DNA of 33,979 nt from Nocardia asiatica NBRC 100129 (GTDB lineage Bacteria > Actinomycetota > Actinomycetes > Mycobacteriales > Mycobacteriaceae), in contig NZ_BAFS01000072.1 in NCBI RefSeq assembly GCF_000308415.1, forward strand, positions 1 to 33,979, read 5' to 3'. A program made the position numbers and the translations under genes. This document shows positions 7,658-16,446 of the stretch, piece after piece (position 1 is the stretch's first letter; the number at the start of each line of letters is the position of its first letter). The notes under the pieces were generated by a model, which ran no database searches, was not told the DNA's origin, and saw only the letters and a list, made by a program, of their open reading frames with translations.

Positions 7658-10126
7658 TCAGTCTCGCTGATACGGCCAGTTCCAGTCCGCGACCTCCGGG
7701 ATGTCGGCGCCGTGTTCCCTGGTCCACGCGCGTGCCGTCCATCGCGCGTCCACCATCTCCTGCCGCAGCCCCGCGGCGCGCTCACGCAGGCTCGGCACGC
7801 GATCGATCACGTCCATCACCAAGTGGTAGCGGTCCAGGTCGTTGAGCATCACCATGTCGAACGGAGTCGTCGTGGTGCCGCGCTCCTTGTAACCGCGCAC
7901 GTGGAGTTCGCCGTGGTTGGTGCGCCGATAGGTCAGCCGGTGGATCAGCCAGGGATAGCCGTGGAAGGCGAAGATGATCGGCCGGTCCCGGGTGAACAGC
8001 GTGTCGAACTCGCGGTCGGGCAGCCCGTGCGGATGCTCGTCCTGCGGCTGCAACCGCATCAGGTCGACCACGTTGACCACCCGCACGCGCAGGTCGGGCA
8101 GTCGTTCGCGCAGGATCGCGGCCGCGGCCAGGGTCTCCAGCGTCGGCACGTCGCCCGCGCAGGCGAGCACCACGTCCGGCGTGCTGCCCGCCTCGTCCCG
8201 GTGGCAGGCCCACGGCCAGATGCCGATCCCGCGGGCGCAGTGCTCGGCGGCCTCGGTCACCGACAGCCAGTCGGCCTGCGGCTGCTTGCCCGCGACCACC
8301 ACGTTCACGTAGTGCCGCGAGCGCAGGCAGTGGTCGTAGGTGGACAGCAGGGTGTTGGCGTCCGGCGGCAGGTACACCCGCACGATGGAGGGCTTCTTGT
8401 TCAGCACCACGTCCAGGAATCCGGGGTCCTGGTGGGTGAAGCCGTTGTGGTCCTGGCGCCAGACGTGCGAGGACAGCAGATAGTTCAGGCTGGGGATCGG
8501 GCGCCGCCACGGCACCGCCGCACTGGCGTCGAGCCATTTGGCGTGCTGGTTGAACATGGCGTCGACGATGTGGATGAACGCCTCGTAACAGGTGAACACG
8601 CCGTGCCTGCCGGTCAGCACATAACCCTCCAGCAGACCCTGGCACATGTGTTCGGACAGCACCTCGATCACCCGCCCGGCGGGGTCGAGCTTCTCGTCGC
8701 GGGCGTCGATCTCGGCCTGCCAGGCCCGGCCGGTGACGTCGAGGATGTCCTGGAGCCGGTTGCTGGCCAGTTCGTCGGGCGCGAAGGTGAGGAAGTTGTC
8801 CGGGTTGCTCCTGGTTACCTCGCGCAGCCAGGCGCCGAGCACCCTGGTCGCCTCGTGCCGGGTCGCGCCGGGCGTGGGCACCTCGACGCCGAAATCGCGC
8901 CAGTCCGGCAAGCGCAGGTCGCGCAGCAACGTGCCGCCGTTGGCGACCGGATTGGCGCTCATCCGCCGATCGCCCCCGGGCACCTGGTCGGTCAGCTCCG
9001 ACACCGGTCGGCCGTCCTCGTCGAACAGTTCCTCGGGGCGGTAGGACCGCAGCCACTGCTCCAGCACGGCGCGGTGCTCCGCGTCGGTGCGAGCGCCGGG
9101 CAACGGGACCTGGTGCGCGCGGAAGGTGCCCTCGACCTGGTCGCCGTCCACCGTCGGCGGACAGGTCCAGCCCTTGGGCGTGCGCAGCACGATCATCGGC
9201 CAGCTCGTCCGCGCGCCGTCGGCGCCGCCGCGTGCGGCGCGCTGGATCCGGTCGATGCGTTCCATGCTCGTGTCCACCGCCGCGGCCATCGCCTGGTGGA
9301 CCGCCGCGGGGTCCTCGCCCGCCACGACGATCGGCTCGTAACCGTATCCGCGCAGCAGGGCGAGCAGTTCCGCTTCCGGGATGCGGGCCAGGATGGTCGG
9401 GTTGGCGATCTTGTACTCGTTCAGCGCCAGGATCGGCAGCACCGCGCCGTCGCGGGCCGGGTTGAGGAACTTGTTCGCATGCCAGCTCGCGGCCAGCGGC
9501 CCGGTCTCCGCCTCGCCGTCACCGATCACGCAGAACACGGTGAGGCCGGGGTTGTCCAAGGCCGCGCCGAACGCGTGCAGCAGCGAGTAACCGAGTTCGC
9601 CGCCCTCGTGGAACGACCCCGGCGTCTCCGGCGCGCAGTGACTCGGCACCCCGCCTGGGAAGGAGAACTGGTGGAACAGCGCGCCCATGCCGGCGGCGTC
9701 GCGCGGGATGTGGCTGTAGCACTCGGAGTAGGTGCCCTCCAGCCACGCGCACGCGTTCGGGCCGGGACCGCCGTGCCCGGGGCCCGCGACGAAGACGGCG
9801 TTCAGGCCGTGTCGCCGGATCGCGCGATTGGCGTGCGCCCAGACCAGGTTCAGGCCGGGCACGGTGCCGAAGTGCCCGAGCAGCCGCGGCTTGATGTGCT
9901 CGGGCCGCAGCGGTTCCCGCAGCAGCGGGTTGGTCATCAGGTAGATCTGGCCGACCGCGAGATAGTTGGCCGCGCGCCACCACGCGTCGATCGCGGTCAA
10001 CTCGTCGCGTTCCAGCGGGCCAGGGGCGTCCGCCAGCCGGTAGGGACGGGGGGCGACGGTTCGACCGCCGGCACTGCCGACGTTGTCCGCCGAAGTATCG
10101 CCACCTGCACTTGCCATATGGGTCAT
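7658..10126 (-). CDS. xfp: Phosphoketolase (xylulose-5-phosphate / fructose-6-phosphate)
   Basis: This thiamine-diphosphate enzyme cleaves xylulose 5-phosphate, and often fructose 6-phosphate, with phosphate to acetyl-phosphate plus glyceraldehyde 3-phosphate or erythrose 4-phosphate in the cytosol. At 822 aa it has the usual family length. Visible hallmarks are GPGHGG (115-120), the SFPGGVPSH segment, the cofactor-binding GDGEAETGP (202-210), NEYKIANPT, and in the second half [19 protein letters not shown], which carries the family's catalytic glutamate, and [21 protein letters not shown] at 10126 follows AGGAGAG at a seven-base distance; the frame extends to 10207 without support. No acetate kinase gene is adjacent, so how acetyl-phosphate is used cannot be read here. 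A very long frame on the other strand is an antisense shadow. Confidence 0.97.
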   Translation of the reverse strand: MTHMASAGGDTSADNVGSAGGRTVAPRPYRLADAPGPLERDELTAIDAWWRAANYLAVGQIYLMTNPLLREPLRPEHIKPRLLGHFGTVPGLNLVWAHANRAIRRHGLNAVFVAGPGHGGPGPNACAWLEGTYSECYSHIPRDAAGMGALFHQFSFPGGVPSHCAPETPGSFHEGGELGYSLLHAFGAALDNPGLTVFCVIGDGEAETGPLAASWHANKFLNPARDGAVLPILALNEYKIANPTILARIPEAELLALLRGYGYEPIVVAGEDPAAVHQAMAAAVDTSMERIDRIQRAARGGADGARTSWPMIVLRTPKGWTCPPTVDGDQVEGTFRAHQVPLPGARTDAEHRAVLEQWLRSYRPEELFDEDGRPVSELTDQVPGGDRRMSANPVANGGTLLRDLRLPDWRDFGVEVPTPGATRHEATRVLGAWLREVTRSNPDNFLTFAPDELASNRLQDILDVTGRAWQAEIDARDEKLDPAGRVIEVLSEHMCQGLLEGYVLTGRHGVFTCYEAFIHIVDAMFNQHAKWLDASAAVPWRRPIPSLNYLLSSHVWRQDHNGFTHQDPGFLDVVLNKKPSIVRVYLPPDANTLLSTYDHCLRSRHYVNVVVAGKQPQADWLSVTEAAEHCARGIGIWPWACHRDEAGSTPDVVLACAGDVPTLETLAAAAILRERLPDLRVRVVNVVDLMRLQPQDEHPHGLPDREFDTLFTRDRPIIFAFHGYPWLIHRLTYRRTNHGELHVRGYKERGTTTTPFDMVMLNDLDRYHLVMDVIDRVPSLRERAAGLRQEMVDARWTARAWTREHGADIPEVADWNWPYQRD

Positions 10127-10334
10127 GCGCCGACTCTCCTCACACTCGGGGCATCGGGGACAGCGGCGCCTCGAGAAACCACTGTCCCGGGGGTCGTGCA
10201 CGGTCACCGATCGGAATCGGCAACGCCGGATGGAGAATTCACCGCCAGCCTAGCGAGCTTCGCCGGGTCGGCGCGTCGCACGCGCGCGGCGGGAGGCTCT
10301 CCCGCCCGGCCGAGCGGACCGTGTGCACGTGGTC

Positions 10335-10340
10335 TAGGGT
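10335..10340 (+). promoter_or_regulatory. -10 hexamer TAGGGT, leaderless-type promoter of the FKBP gene
   Basis: TAGGGT fits TANNNT and ends seven bases before the ATG at 10348, which would place the transcript start at the start codon. AGGG could alternatively act as a Shine-Dalgarno motif. No clear -35 is seen. Confidence 0.5.
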
Positions 10341-10347
10341 CCGCGGC

Positions 10348-10929
10348 ATGCACATACTCGGAAGGATCATCGGGATCGGCGCCCTCGCCGCGACGACCAT
10401 CGCGCTGGCCGCTTGCGGTTCGGACGACGAACCGTCCACCGCGACCGTCTCCCCGGCGAACACCACCGCGGCGGCCGGGCCTTCCGTCGCCCAGCGGCCG
10501 GCCACCCCGAGCAAGGGCCGGGAGTGCACCGCCGAGGACATCCGCGTCACCGGCGACTTCGGCGCCGCGCCGACCGTCACGATCCCCGACGACTGCGACC
10601 CGCCCCGGCAGCTGATCGTCGAGGACCTGATCGAGGGCAGCGGGCCCGGCGCCGCGCCCGGCCAGGCGCTGACCATGAACTACGCCCTGGTGACCTGGTC
10701 GGACAAGAAGACCCTGGACAGCTCGTTCAATCGCGGCAAGCCGTTCCAGCTCACCCTGGGCGGGAACCAGGTCATCGACGGCTGGGACCAAGGGCTCGTC
10801 GGCGTGCGGGAGGGCTCGCGCCGCCTGCTGATCGTGCCGCCCGAGCTGGGCTACGGCGCGGGCGGGCGGGGTATCGCGCCGTACGAGACGCTGGTCTTCG
10901 TCACCGACGCCGTCTCGGTGGGCGAGTAG
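10348..10929 (+). CDS. FKBP-type peptidyl-prolyl isomerase lipoprotein
   Basis: This 193-aa protein is a lipid-anchored extracytoplasmic peptidyl-prolyl cis-trans isomerase. Residues 1-23 form a lipoprotein signal peptide ending in the lipobox LAAC (Cys23). A Ser/Thr/Ala-rich linker follows, and from about residue 72 an FKBP domain: VEDLIEGSGPGAAPGQALTM, then GKPFQLTLGGNQVIDGWDQG, VGVREGSRRLLIVPPELGYG and ETLVFVTDAV, all typical FKBP core elements. Two extra cysteines before the domain (ECTAED, DDCDPP) may form a disulphide. It probably helps fold proteins at the outer face of the membrane. The start is ATG at 10348; upstream in-frame codons give no signal peptide. It is divergent from phosphoketolase with a 221-bp spacer and lies before trigger factor, another prolyl isomerase, though separated by about 260 bp. 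Confidence 0.93.
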   Translation: MHILGRIIGIGALAATTIALAACGSDDEPSTATVSPANTTAAAGPSVAQRPATPSKGRECTAEDIRVTGDFGAAPTVTIPDDCDPPRQLIVEDLIEGSGPGAAPGQALTMNYALVTWSDKKTLDSSFNRGKPFQLTLGGNQVIDGWDQGLVGVREGSRRLLIVPPELGYGAGGRGIAPYETLVFVTDAVSVGE

Positions 10930-10988
10930 CCCCGGCCCGCGCGGCCCGCCGAGCCACCGCCGGGTGCGGGCCCGCTCGACCGGTCAAC

Positions 10989-10994
10989 TAACCT
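10989..10994 (+). promoter_or_regulatory. -10 hexamer TAACCT before a small ORF upstream of tig
   Basis: TAACCT fits TANNNT and is followed by seven bases and then the ATG at 11002, so a transcript starting at this promoter would begin with the start codon. It could be the promoter for tig as well. No -35 match is evident. Confidence 0.4.
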
Positions 10995-11001
10995 GGTCGG
11001 G

Positions 11002-11103
11002 ATGCGTGGCGTACGCCGCACCCTCGTCGTCTCGGCCGAGGCCGGGACTCCGGTCCGGATCGTCGCCGGTGGGGAGCGCGGCAGCCAGCGTAGGGCTGCC
11101 TAG
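11002..11103 (+). CDS. Possible leaderless 33-aa small ORF upstream of trigger factor
   Basis: The frame opens at ATG 11002, seven bases after a TAACCT hexamer, and closes at TAG 11101-11103. The peptide begins [20 protein letters not shown] and is basic at both ends. It ends 83 bp before the trigger factor start, and its last codons lie in a hairpin (11080-11100). It may be a real small protein or a leader whose translation affects tig; equally it may be chance. There is no known homologue that I can name. Confidence 0.3.
   Translation: MRGVRRTLVVSAEAGTPVRIVAGGERGSQRRAA
11080..11100 (+). other. Hairpin at the end of the tig-upstream small ORF
   Basis: GGCAGCC (11080-11086) and GGCTGCC (11094-11100) form a 7-bp stem with a 7-base loop, directly abutting the TAG stop. 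There is no U-tract after it, so it is not a clear terminator; it may be an mRNA structure in the tig leader. Confidence 0.4.
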
Positions 11104-11186
11104 TCCGCCATTCCGAATCCGGAGTGCGGGGTGGGCGCCGCAAACCGAACGTCAACCAGTACGAACAACGAACAAGGAGCATGTCC

Positions 11187-12563
11187 GTGAAGAGCACCGT
11201 CGAGCAGCTGAGCCCGACCCGGGTCCGGATCAATGTCGAGGTGCCCTTCGATGAGCTGAAGCCGGATTTCGACCGTGCGTACAAGGCGCTGGCCAAGCAG
11301 GTCCGCATCCCCGGCTTCCGTCCCGGTAAGGCGCCCGCGAAGCTGCTCGAGGCCCGTCTCGGCCGCGGCGCGATCCTGGAGCAGGTCGTCAACGACGCGC
11401 TGCCCGGCCGCTACAGCGAGGCCGTCACCACCTCCGAGGTGAAGGTCATCGGGCAGCCGGAGATCGAGATCACCAAGATCGAGGACGGCCAGGAGCTCGC
11501 CTTCACCGCCGAGGTCGACGTGCGGCCGGAGATCGCCCTGCCGGACTACGAGAGCATCGCGGTCACCGTCGACGCGTTCACCGTCGGCGACGAGGACATC
11601 GAGGAGCAGTTGCAGTCGCTGCGCCAGCGCTTCGGCACCCTGACCGGTGTCGAGCGTCCGGTGCGTGACGGCGACTTCGTCTCCATCGACCTCTCCGCGA
11701 CCGTGGACGGCCAGGAGGTGCCCGAGGCGGCCACCACCGGCCTGTCCCACGAGGTCGGCTCCGGTCAGCTCATCGAGGGCCTGGACGAGGCGCTGGTCGG
11801 ATTGTCGGCGGGCGAGTCGAAGGAGTTCACCTCGACGCTGGTCGCGGGCGAGCACGCGGGCAAGGAGGCGGTCATCACCGTCACCGTGCAGACCGTCAAG
11901 GAGCGTGAGCTGCCCGAGGCCGACGACGAGTTCGCCCAGCTGGCCAGCGAATTCGACACCTTGGAGGAGCTGAAGACCGACCTGCGCGGCCGCGTCGAGC
12001 GGGTCAAGAAGGTGCAGCAGGCGGGCGAGATCCGCGACAAGGTGCTGGAGACCCTGCTCGAGCAGGTCGAGGTGCCGCTGCCCGAGGCAGTGGTCAAGGC
12101 CGAGATCGACGCGGTGACCCACGACGCGGTGCACGGCTTCGACCACGACGAGGCCAAGTTCGCCGAGGCGCTCGAGGCGCAGGGCAGCACCCGCGAGGAG
12201 TTCGACGCCGAGACCAAGGAGTCCGCCGAGAAGTCGGTGAAGACCCAGCTGCTGCTGGACGCGATCGCCGAGGCGGAGGGCACCCAGGTCGGTCAGGAGG
12301 AACTCACCGAGCGGATCCTGTTCCAGGCGCAGCGCTACGGCATGTCGCCGGAGCAGTTCATCCAGCAGGTGCAGCAGGCCGGCCAGCTCGGCGCGGTGTT
12401 CGCGGACGTGCGCCGCGGCAAGGCGCTGGCGGGCGTGGTCGGCAAGGTGACCGTCACCGACTCCGCGGGCAACCCGGTGGACACCGCCGAAATGTTCGGC
12501 GAGCCCGCCGATTCGGCGGACGAGGGCGACGCCGTCGAGACCGCCGCGGCGGACGCCGAGTAA
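11187..12563 (+). CDS. tig: Trigger factor, ribosome-associated chaperone
   Basis: Trigger factor binds the ribosome near L23 and shields and isomerises nascent chains. The 458-aa product has all three parts: an N-terminal ribosome-binding domain with the [17 protein letters not shown] signature, a PPIase FKBP-like middle domain ([14 protein letters not shown] ... [20 protein letters not shown]) and a helical C-terminal chaperone domain with an acidic Ala-rich tail. I prefer GTG at 11187: AAGGAG ends seven bases upstream, and the M. tuberculosis protein as I remember it also starts at the equivalent MKSTVEQ. The ATG at 11181 has the AAGGAG only one base away, too close. The gene is followed by a strong terminator and then by clpP1, a common actinobacterial order. 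Confidence 0.97.
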   Translation: MKSTVEQLSPTRVRINVEVPFDELKPDFDRAYKALAKQVRIPGFRPGKAPAKLLEARLGRGAILEQVVNDALPGRYSEAVTTSEVKVIGQPEIEITKIEDGQELAFTAEVDVRPEIALPDYESIAVTVDAFTVGDEDIEEQLQSLRQRFGTLTGVERPVRDGDFVSIDLSATVDGQEVPEAATTGLSHEVGSGQLIEGLDEALVGLSAGESKEFTSTLVAGEHAGKEAVITVTVQTVKERELPEADDEFAQLASEFDTLEELKTDLRGRVERVKKVQQAGEIRDKVLETLLEQVEVPLPEAVVKAEIDAVTHDAVHGFDHDEAKFAEALEAQGSTREEFDAETKESAEKSVKTQLLLDAIAEAEGTQVGQEELTERILFQAQRYGMSPEQFIQQVQQAGQLGAVFADVRRGKALAGVVGKVTVTDSAGNPVDTAEMFGEPADSADEGDAVETAAADAE

Positions 12564-12604
12564 TTGGATGAAATGTCGCGTGATCGACGCCCGTGAGGTG
12601 CGCT

Positions 12605-12623
12605 GATTGCGCTGTGAGCGAAG
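12605..12623. promoter_or_regulatory. ClgR-like site upstream of clpP1
   Basis: CGCTGTGAGCG with flanking AA (CGC at 12610-12612, GCG at 12618-12620) resembles the published actinobacterial ClgR box, CGC-N5-GCG with A/T flanks, with about two deviations. ClgR activates clpP genes and some chaperone genes in actinobacteria. The site is about 155 bp before clpP1 and lies just upstream of the tig terminator, so a promoter would have to lie beyond the hairpin. Confidence 0.35.
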
Positions 12624-12625
12624 AA

Positions 12626-12655
12626 AGGGCGGTACCGGGAGTTCGGTGCCGCCCT
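12626..12655 (+). terminator. tig: 12-bp hairpin terminator after tig
   Basis: AGGGCGGTACCG (12626-12637) pairs with CGGTGCCGCCCT (12644-12655), 12 bp with one G-T pair and a 6-base loop, followed by a moderately T-rich stretch (GCTTCGTTAATGTTT). It should separate most tig transcription from clpP1. Confidence 0.8.
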
Positions 12656-12774
12656 GCTTCGTTAATGTTTGTGACGGCAAGTTGGATACGCCCAGTCCGA
12701 CCGGGTGCGGCAGATCCAACCAGTGATGGCTATGTGGCAATCCGCAACGAGCCGGCGAGAGAAGGCAGGTATCC

Positions 12775-13386
12775 GTGACAATCAACCAGGCAGGGGTCAT
12801 GACAACCGCGACTGCTGGTCTCAACCTCAGTGATTCGGTGTACGAGCGCCTGCTGCGTGAGCGCATCATCTTCCTCGGCACGCAGGTCGACGACGACATC
12901 GCGAACAAGCTGTGCGCGCAGATCCTGCTGCTGTCGGCGGAGGATCCCACCAGGGACATCTCGCTCTACATCAACTCGCCGGGCGGCTCGGTGACCGCGG
13001 GTATGGCCATCTACGACACGATGCAGTTCGCCGAGTGCGACATCGCCACCTACGGCATGGGCCTGGCCGCGTCGATGGGACAGTTCCTGCTCACCGCGGG
13101 CACCAAGGGCAAGCGCTACGCGCTGCCGCACGCGCGCATCATGATGCACCAGCCCTCCGCGGGCATCGGCGGCTCCGCGGCCGACATCGCGATCATGGCC
13201 GAGCAGTTCGCGCACACCAAGCGGGAGCTGAACGAGCTGCAGGCGCTGCACACCGGCAAGTCGGTCGAGCAGGTCACCGCCGACGCCGACCGCGACCGCT
13301 GGTTCACCGCGTCCGAAGCCCTGGAGTACGGCTTCATCGACCACGTGATCAGCCACGCGAATCAGGCCAACGGCGCCAAGAAGTAA
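12775..13386 (+). CDS. clpP1: ATP-dependent Clp protease proteolytic subunit 1
   Basis: ClpP1 is one of two serine-protease subunits which in mycobacteria form a mixed ClpP1P2 tetradecamer driven by ClpX or ClpC1. The 203-aa product contains the catalytic triad by position: Ser100 in GLAASMG, His125 in MMHQP and Asp174 in DADRDR, with the conserved handle sequence between. The GTG start at 12775 has GAAGG/AGG-type sequence 5-9 bases upstream; an in-frame ATG at 12799 would shorten the propeptide-like N-terminus by eight residues and cannot be excluded. clpP2 follows after 70 bp and is probably co-transcribed. A ClgR-like site upstream suggests stress control. Confidence 0.97.
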   Translation: MTINQAGVMTTATAGLNLSDSVYERLLRERIIFLGTQVDDDIANKLCAQILLLSAEDPTRDISLYINSPGGSVTAGMAIYDTMQFAECDIATYGMGLAASMGQFLLTAGTKGKRYALPHARIMMHQPSAGIGGSAADIAIMAEQFAHTKRELNELQALHTGKSVEQVTADADRDRWFTASEALEYGFIDHVISHANQANGAKK

Positions 13387-13456
13387 CGCACCGGATCACC
13401 CACAGGCCCCCGGACGCCTCGAACGTCCGGCCGCCGCACCGACTTTGGAGACTCAG

Positions 13457-14125
13457 ATGGCCAATTCGATCGACCCGCGCGCCGGTCTGTCCGGCATCGC
13501 ACCGCAGAGCCCGCAGGCTCGCTACATCCTGCCGTCGTTCATCGAGCACTCGAGCTTCGGCGTCAAGGAGTCCAACCCGTACAACAAGCTGTTCGAGGAG
13601 CGCATCATCTTCCTCGGCGTGCAGGTGGACGACGCCTCGGCGAACGACATCATGGCGCAGCTGCTGGTGCTGGAGTCGCTGGACCCCGACCGCGACATCA
13701 CCATGTACATCAACTCGCCGGGTGGCTCGTTCACCTCGCTGATGGCCATCTACGACACCATGCAGTACGTGCGCGCCGACGTCGCCACGGTCTGCCTGGG
13801 CCAGGCCGCCTCGGCCGCGGCCGTGCTGCTCGCCGCGGGCACCCCGGGCAAGCGGGCCTGCCTGCCCAACGCCCGCGTGCTGATCCACCAGCCGTCGCTG
13901 GAGGGCGGTATCCAGGGTCAGGTGTCGGACCTGGAGATCCAGGCCGCCGAGATCGAGCGCATGCGCCGCCTGATGGAGACCACGCTCGCGCGGCACACCG
14001 GCAAGGATGCCGATACCATCCGCAAGGACACCGACCGCGACAAGATCCTGACGGCCGAGGAGGCCAAGGAGTACGGGATCATCGACACGGTGTTCGACTA
14101 CCGCAAGCTCAGCGCGCAGAAATAA
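13457..14125 (+). CDS. clpP2: ATP-dependent Clp protease proteolytic subunit 2
   Basis: ClpP2 is the second subunit of the heteromeric ClpP1P2 peptidase and, in mycobacteria, the one that docks the Clp ATPase. The 222-aa product has Ser119 in GQAASAA, His144 in LIHQPS and Asp195 in DTDRDK, the complete triad. The N-terminal 40 residues before the core are longer than in ClpP1 and probably include a propeptide. ATG at 13457 follows GGAG at six bases; a TTG at 13445 in the same frame is rejected because the Shine-Dalgarno would then be inside the gene. It is co-directional with clpP1 and clpX, but the 459-bp spacer before clpX carries its own promoter-like sequence. Confidence 0.97.
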   Translation: MANSIDPRAGLSGIAPQSPQARYILPSFIEHSSFGVKESNPYNKLFEERIIFLGVQVDDASANDIMAQLLVLESLDPDRDITMYINSPGGSFTSLMAIYDTMQYVRADVATVCLGQAASAAAVLLAAGTPGKRACLPNARVLIHQPSLEGGIQGQVSDLEIQAAEIERMRRLMETTLARHTGKDADTIRKDTDRDKILTAEEAKEYGIIDTVFDYRKLSAQK

Positions 14126-14218
14126 GTCGCCGATAGTCGTTCCGGCGGGCCGGCACGACAGGGCGAATTGCCGATCCCGGCGGTGATTCGCTTGTAAATT
14201 GTTTCATAACAGGGAATT

Positions 14219-14258
14219 CCGGCCGGGGAGTATGCCACCCGGTATGCTGCCCGGCCGG
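14219..14258 (+). other. Compound hairpin downstream of clpP2
   Basis: CCGGCCGGG (14219-14227) and CCCGGCCGG (14250-14258) form a 9-bp GC stem. Inside it, after a symmetric 4x4 internal loop, ATGCC and GGTAT form a second 5-bp stem with an ACCC loop. The inner part also contains two GTATGC repeats. It lacks a U-tract. It may end the clpP1P2 message or be a regulatory RNA structure. Confidence 0.55.
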
Positions 14259-14277
14259 ACCGCTCACGCGCCGCCGA

Positions 14278-14299
14278 GGTTCGAGAATGTGTTCGAACC
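14278..14299. promoter_or_regulatory. Palindrome with a LexA/SOS-box-like core
   Basis: GGTTCGA (14278-14284) and TCGAACC (14293-14299) are perfect 7-bp arms around 8 bp. The 16-bp core TCGAGAATGTGTTCGA keeps the right half of the actinobacterial LexA box TCGAAC-N4-GTTCGA exactly, and four of six bases in the left half. It lies about 170 bp upstream of the clpX promoter, so direct repression of clpX is not obvious. Confidence 0.35.
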
Positions 14300-14466
14300 C
14301 GGGCCACGGCGCGCCGGGCGGTCGGGAGGACTCGGTCGCCGGTCCGGCGGGCGGATCGCCTTTCGGCGTCGTGACGACTCGCACAACCCGCGCGAGAAAC
14401 ATGCGCGAGTTGTCGACCTCCATCCCGAACACCGGGTACGGTCGACCTAGGGACCTTTGCTCCCGG

Positions 14467-14494
14467 TTGACAGCACTGCCCGCCGGTTCAGGAT
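14467..14494 (+). promoter_or_regulatory. clpX: Probable clpX promoter
   Basis: A perfect -35 TTGACA (14467-14472) is followed, after 16 bases, by CAGGAT (14489-14494), one base off TANNNT. The transcript start would fall about 14501, where an in-frame ATG lies exactly six bases after the -10. Confidence 0.6.
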
Positions 14495-14584
14495 CAGCCG
14501 ATGCGTTTGCGGCTGCGAAAGTGGTGGACAGCTGGCAACCTGGACGGACGGTTGCACGCGGACAAGGAAGTAGGGACCCACGAG

Positions 14585-15865
14585 ATGGCGCGCATCGGAG
14601 ATGGCGGCGATCTGCTGAAGTGCTCGTTCTGCGGAAAGAGCCAGAAGCAGGTCAAGAAGCTCATTGCGGGACCAGGGGTGTACATCTGCGACGAGTGCAT
14701 CGATCTCTGCAACGAGATCATCGAGGAGGAACTCGCCGAATCGAGCGAGGTCAAGCTCGATGAGCTGCCCAAGCCCGCCGAGATCCGGGACTTCCTGGAG
14801 AACTACGTCATCGGGCAGGACACCGCCAAGCGCACTCTCGCGGTGGCCGTCTACAACCATTACAAGCGCATTCAGGCCGGTGACAAGGGTCGCGACAGCC
14901 GCGGCGAGACCGTCGAGCTGGCCAAGTCCAACATCCTGATGCTGGGTCCCACCGGCTGCGGCAAGACCTATCTGGCCCAGACGTTGGCGAAGATGCTGAA
15001 CGTGCCGTTCGCCATCGCCGACGCCACCGCGCTCACCGAGGCCGGATACGTCGGCGAGGACGTCGAGAACATCCTCCTGAAACTGATCCAGGCCGCCGAC
15101 TACGACGTCAAGCGCGCCGAAACCGGCATCATCTACATCGACGAGGTCGACAAGATCGCCCGCAAGAGCGAGAACCCGTCGATCACCCGCGACGTCTCCG
15201 GTGAGGGCGTGCAGCAGGCGCTGCTGAAGATCCTGGAGGGCACGCAGGCGAGCGTGCCGCCGCAGGGTGGGCGCAAGCACCCGCATCAGGAGTTCATCCA
15301 GATCGACACCACCAATGTGCTGTTCATCGTGGCGGGCGCCTTCGCGGGGCTGGAGAAGATCATCTCCGACCGTACCGGCCATCGCGGCATCGGATTCGGC
15401 GCCGAGGTGCGGTCCAAGGCCGAGATCGACACCACCGACCACTTCGCGGACGTCATGCCGGAGGATCTGATCAAGTTCGGCCTGATCCCCGAGTTCATCG
15501 GCCGTCTGCCTGTGGTCGCCTCGGTGACCAACCTGGACAAGGAATCGCTGGTCAAGATCCTGTCCGAGCCGAAGAACGCGCTGGTCAAGCAGTACGTCCG
15601 GTTGTTCGAGATGGACGGGGTCGATCTCGAGTTCACCGACGACGCGCTGGAGGCCGTCGCCGACCAGGCGATCCTGCGCGGCACCGGCGCGCGCGGCCTG
15701 CGGGCGATCATGGAGGAAGTGCTGCAGCCCGCCATGTACGACATCCCCAGCCGCGACGACGTCGCCAAGGTGGTCGTCAACGCGGACACCGTCAACGACA
15801 ACGTCCTGCCCACCATCGTGCCGCGCAAGCCGCAGCGGCCGGAACGCCGGGAGAAGTCGGCGTAG
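14585..15865 (+). CDS. clpX: ClpX, ATPase/unfoldase subunit of the Clp protease
   Basis: ClpX recognises tagged substrates, unfolds them with ATP and feeds them into ClpP1P2. The 426-aa product has the N-terminal zinc-binding domain (Cys13, Cys16, Cys35, Cys38), Walker A GPTGCGKT (121-128), pore loop GYVG (154-157), Walker B IIYIDE (182-187), an RKH loop (230-232) and the ClpP-docking IGF loop (269-271), then the small AAA domain. The ATG at 14585 is placed by homology, with AGGG nine bases upstream. An in-frame ATG at 14501, six bases after a good promoter, would add 28 basic/Trp-rich residues before the zinc domain if translated from a leaderless message. Both starts could be used. Confidence 0.98.
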   Translation: MARIGDGGDLLKCSFCGKSQKQVKKLIAGPGVYICDECIDLCNEIIEEELAESSEVKLDELPKPAEIRDFLENYVIGQDTAKRTLAVAVYNHYKRIQAGDKGRDSRGETVELAKSNILMLGPTGCGKTYLAQTLAKMLNVPFAIADATALTEAGYVGEDVENILLKLIQAADYDVKRAETGIIYIDEVDKIARKSENPSITRDVSGEGVQQALLKILEGTQASVPPQGGRKHPHQEFIQIDTTNVLFIVAGAFAGLEKIISDRTGHRGIGFGAEVRSKAEIDTTDHFADVMPEDLIKFGLIPEFIGRLPVVASVTNLDKESLVKILSEPKNALVKQYVRLFEMDGVDLEFTDDALEAVADQAILRGTGARGLRAIMEEVLQPAMYDIPSRDDVAKVVVNADTVNDNVLPTIVPRKPQRPERREKSA

Positions 15866-16011
15866 TTCGGGTGTGGCGGCGTCCTCCCGGGGGTAGTTCT
15901 CGGTGAGGGTTGAGCAAACAGCCTAGTTCCGGCGGGTGTTTCTTCCGGAGCGCATTCGCACCCGTGAGCACCTCGCACGAGACTGCCGCGGGCGACTGGA
16001 CCGAGGTCCTC

Positions 16012-16422
16012 ATGTCGGCAGGCTTGGCCAATCCCACCTACGTTCTCCCCGCTGTTCGCAATGCCGATCACCCGGCCGAGCGGCTCAAGATCTCCGTGAC
16101 CGCCCCGAGTGAACTCATCACCTTGTGCGCGGTCGCGGGCGAGGTCGACCATTACACCGTCGAGGTGTTCCGCCGCAGGTTGATCGGTTCGCTGGGCGCG
16201 GCGGCGCCCGTGGTGGTGATCGATCTGTCGAAAGTCACGTTCTTCGGTGTCGCCGGGCTGCACGTCCTGATCGACGCGCGCTCCGTGCTGGCACAGGATG
16301 GTCGCAGGCTGCGTCTGGTCACCGGTACGCGGTGTGTCGACCGGCTGCTGCAGCTGGCCGGTGATCTCGCGCGCTTCGAGGTCATGCCCGGTCTCGCCGA
16401 CGCCGTGCTCGACGCGGTCTGA
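16012..16422 (+). CDS. STAS-domain protein, anti-sigma-factor antagonist-like, without the phospho-serine
   Basis: This 136-aa protein is essentially one STAS domain (LITLCAVAGEVDHYTVEVF, VVVIDLSKVTFFGVAGLHVL, RRLRLVTGTRCVDRLLQLAG), the fold of SpoIIAA/RsbV partners that release sigma factors from anti-sigma kinases. In classical members the helix after strand 3 starts DSSG, and the serine before Gly is phosphorylated; here the segment reads FFGVAGLH, so alanine (residue 81) replaces that serine. It may therefore be a constitutively active antagonist or serve another STAS role. I choose ATG 16012 because GAGG lies five bases upstream; in-frame GTG 15964 and TTG 15910 would lengthen a non-conserved N-terminus. 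No anti-sigma factor or sigma gene is adjacent. Confidence 0.85.
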   Translation: MSAGLANPTYVLPAVRNADHPAERLKISVTAPSELITLCAVAGEVDHYTVEVFRRRLIGSLGAAAPVVVIDLSKVTFFGVAGLHVLIDARSVLAQDGRRLRLVTGTRCVDRLLQLAGDLARFEVMPGLADAVLDAV

Positions 16423-16434
16423 ACGCCGGGTGGT

Positions 16435-16440
16435 TACGAT
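16435..16440 (+). promoter_or_regulatory. -10 hexamer TACGAT, leaderless-type promoter
   Basis: TACGAT fits TANNNT and ends six bases before the ATG at 16447. There is no Shine-Dalgarno motif before this gene, so a leaderless message is likely. Confidence 0.5.
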
Positions 16441-16446
16441 CGGTGC

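Larger units (their letters stand above)
14126..14584. other. Structured 459-bp spacer between clpP2 and clpX
   Basis: No gene is evident. From left to right the spacer holds a compound hairpin (14219-14258), a palindrome with a LexA-like core (14278-14299), and a promoter with a consensus TTGACA (14467-14494). These fit termination of the clpP operon followed by separate control of clpX. Confidence 0.55.

Noticed and set aside
7712..10615. 967-aa plus-strand open frame
   Set aside because: It is antisense to phosphoketolase, which has full family motifs and a good ribosome site; high GC keeps the opposite strand open.
10930..11186. tRNA gene upstream of tig
   Set aside because: Trigger-factor genes often have tRNAs nearby, but no acceptor stem, anticodon arm or T-loop GTTCGA arrangement is seen.
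11100..12959. 619-aa minus-strand open frame over tig
   Set aside because: It is Leu/Gly-rich antisense of trigger factor and runs across its terminator.
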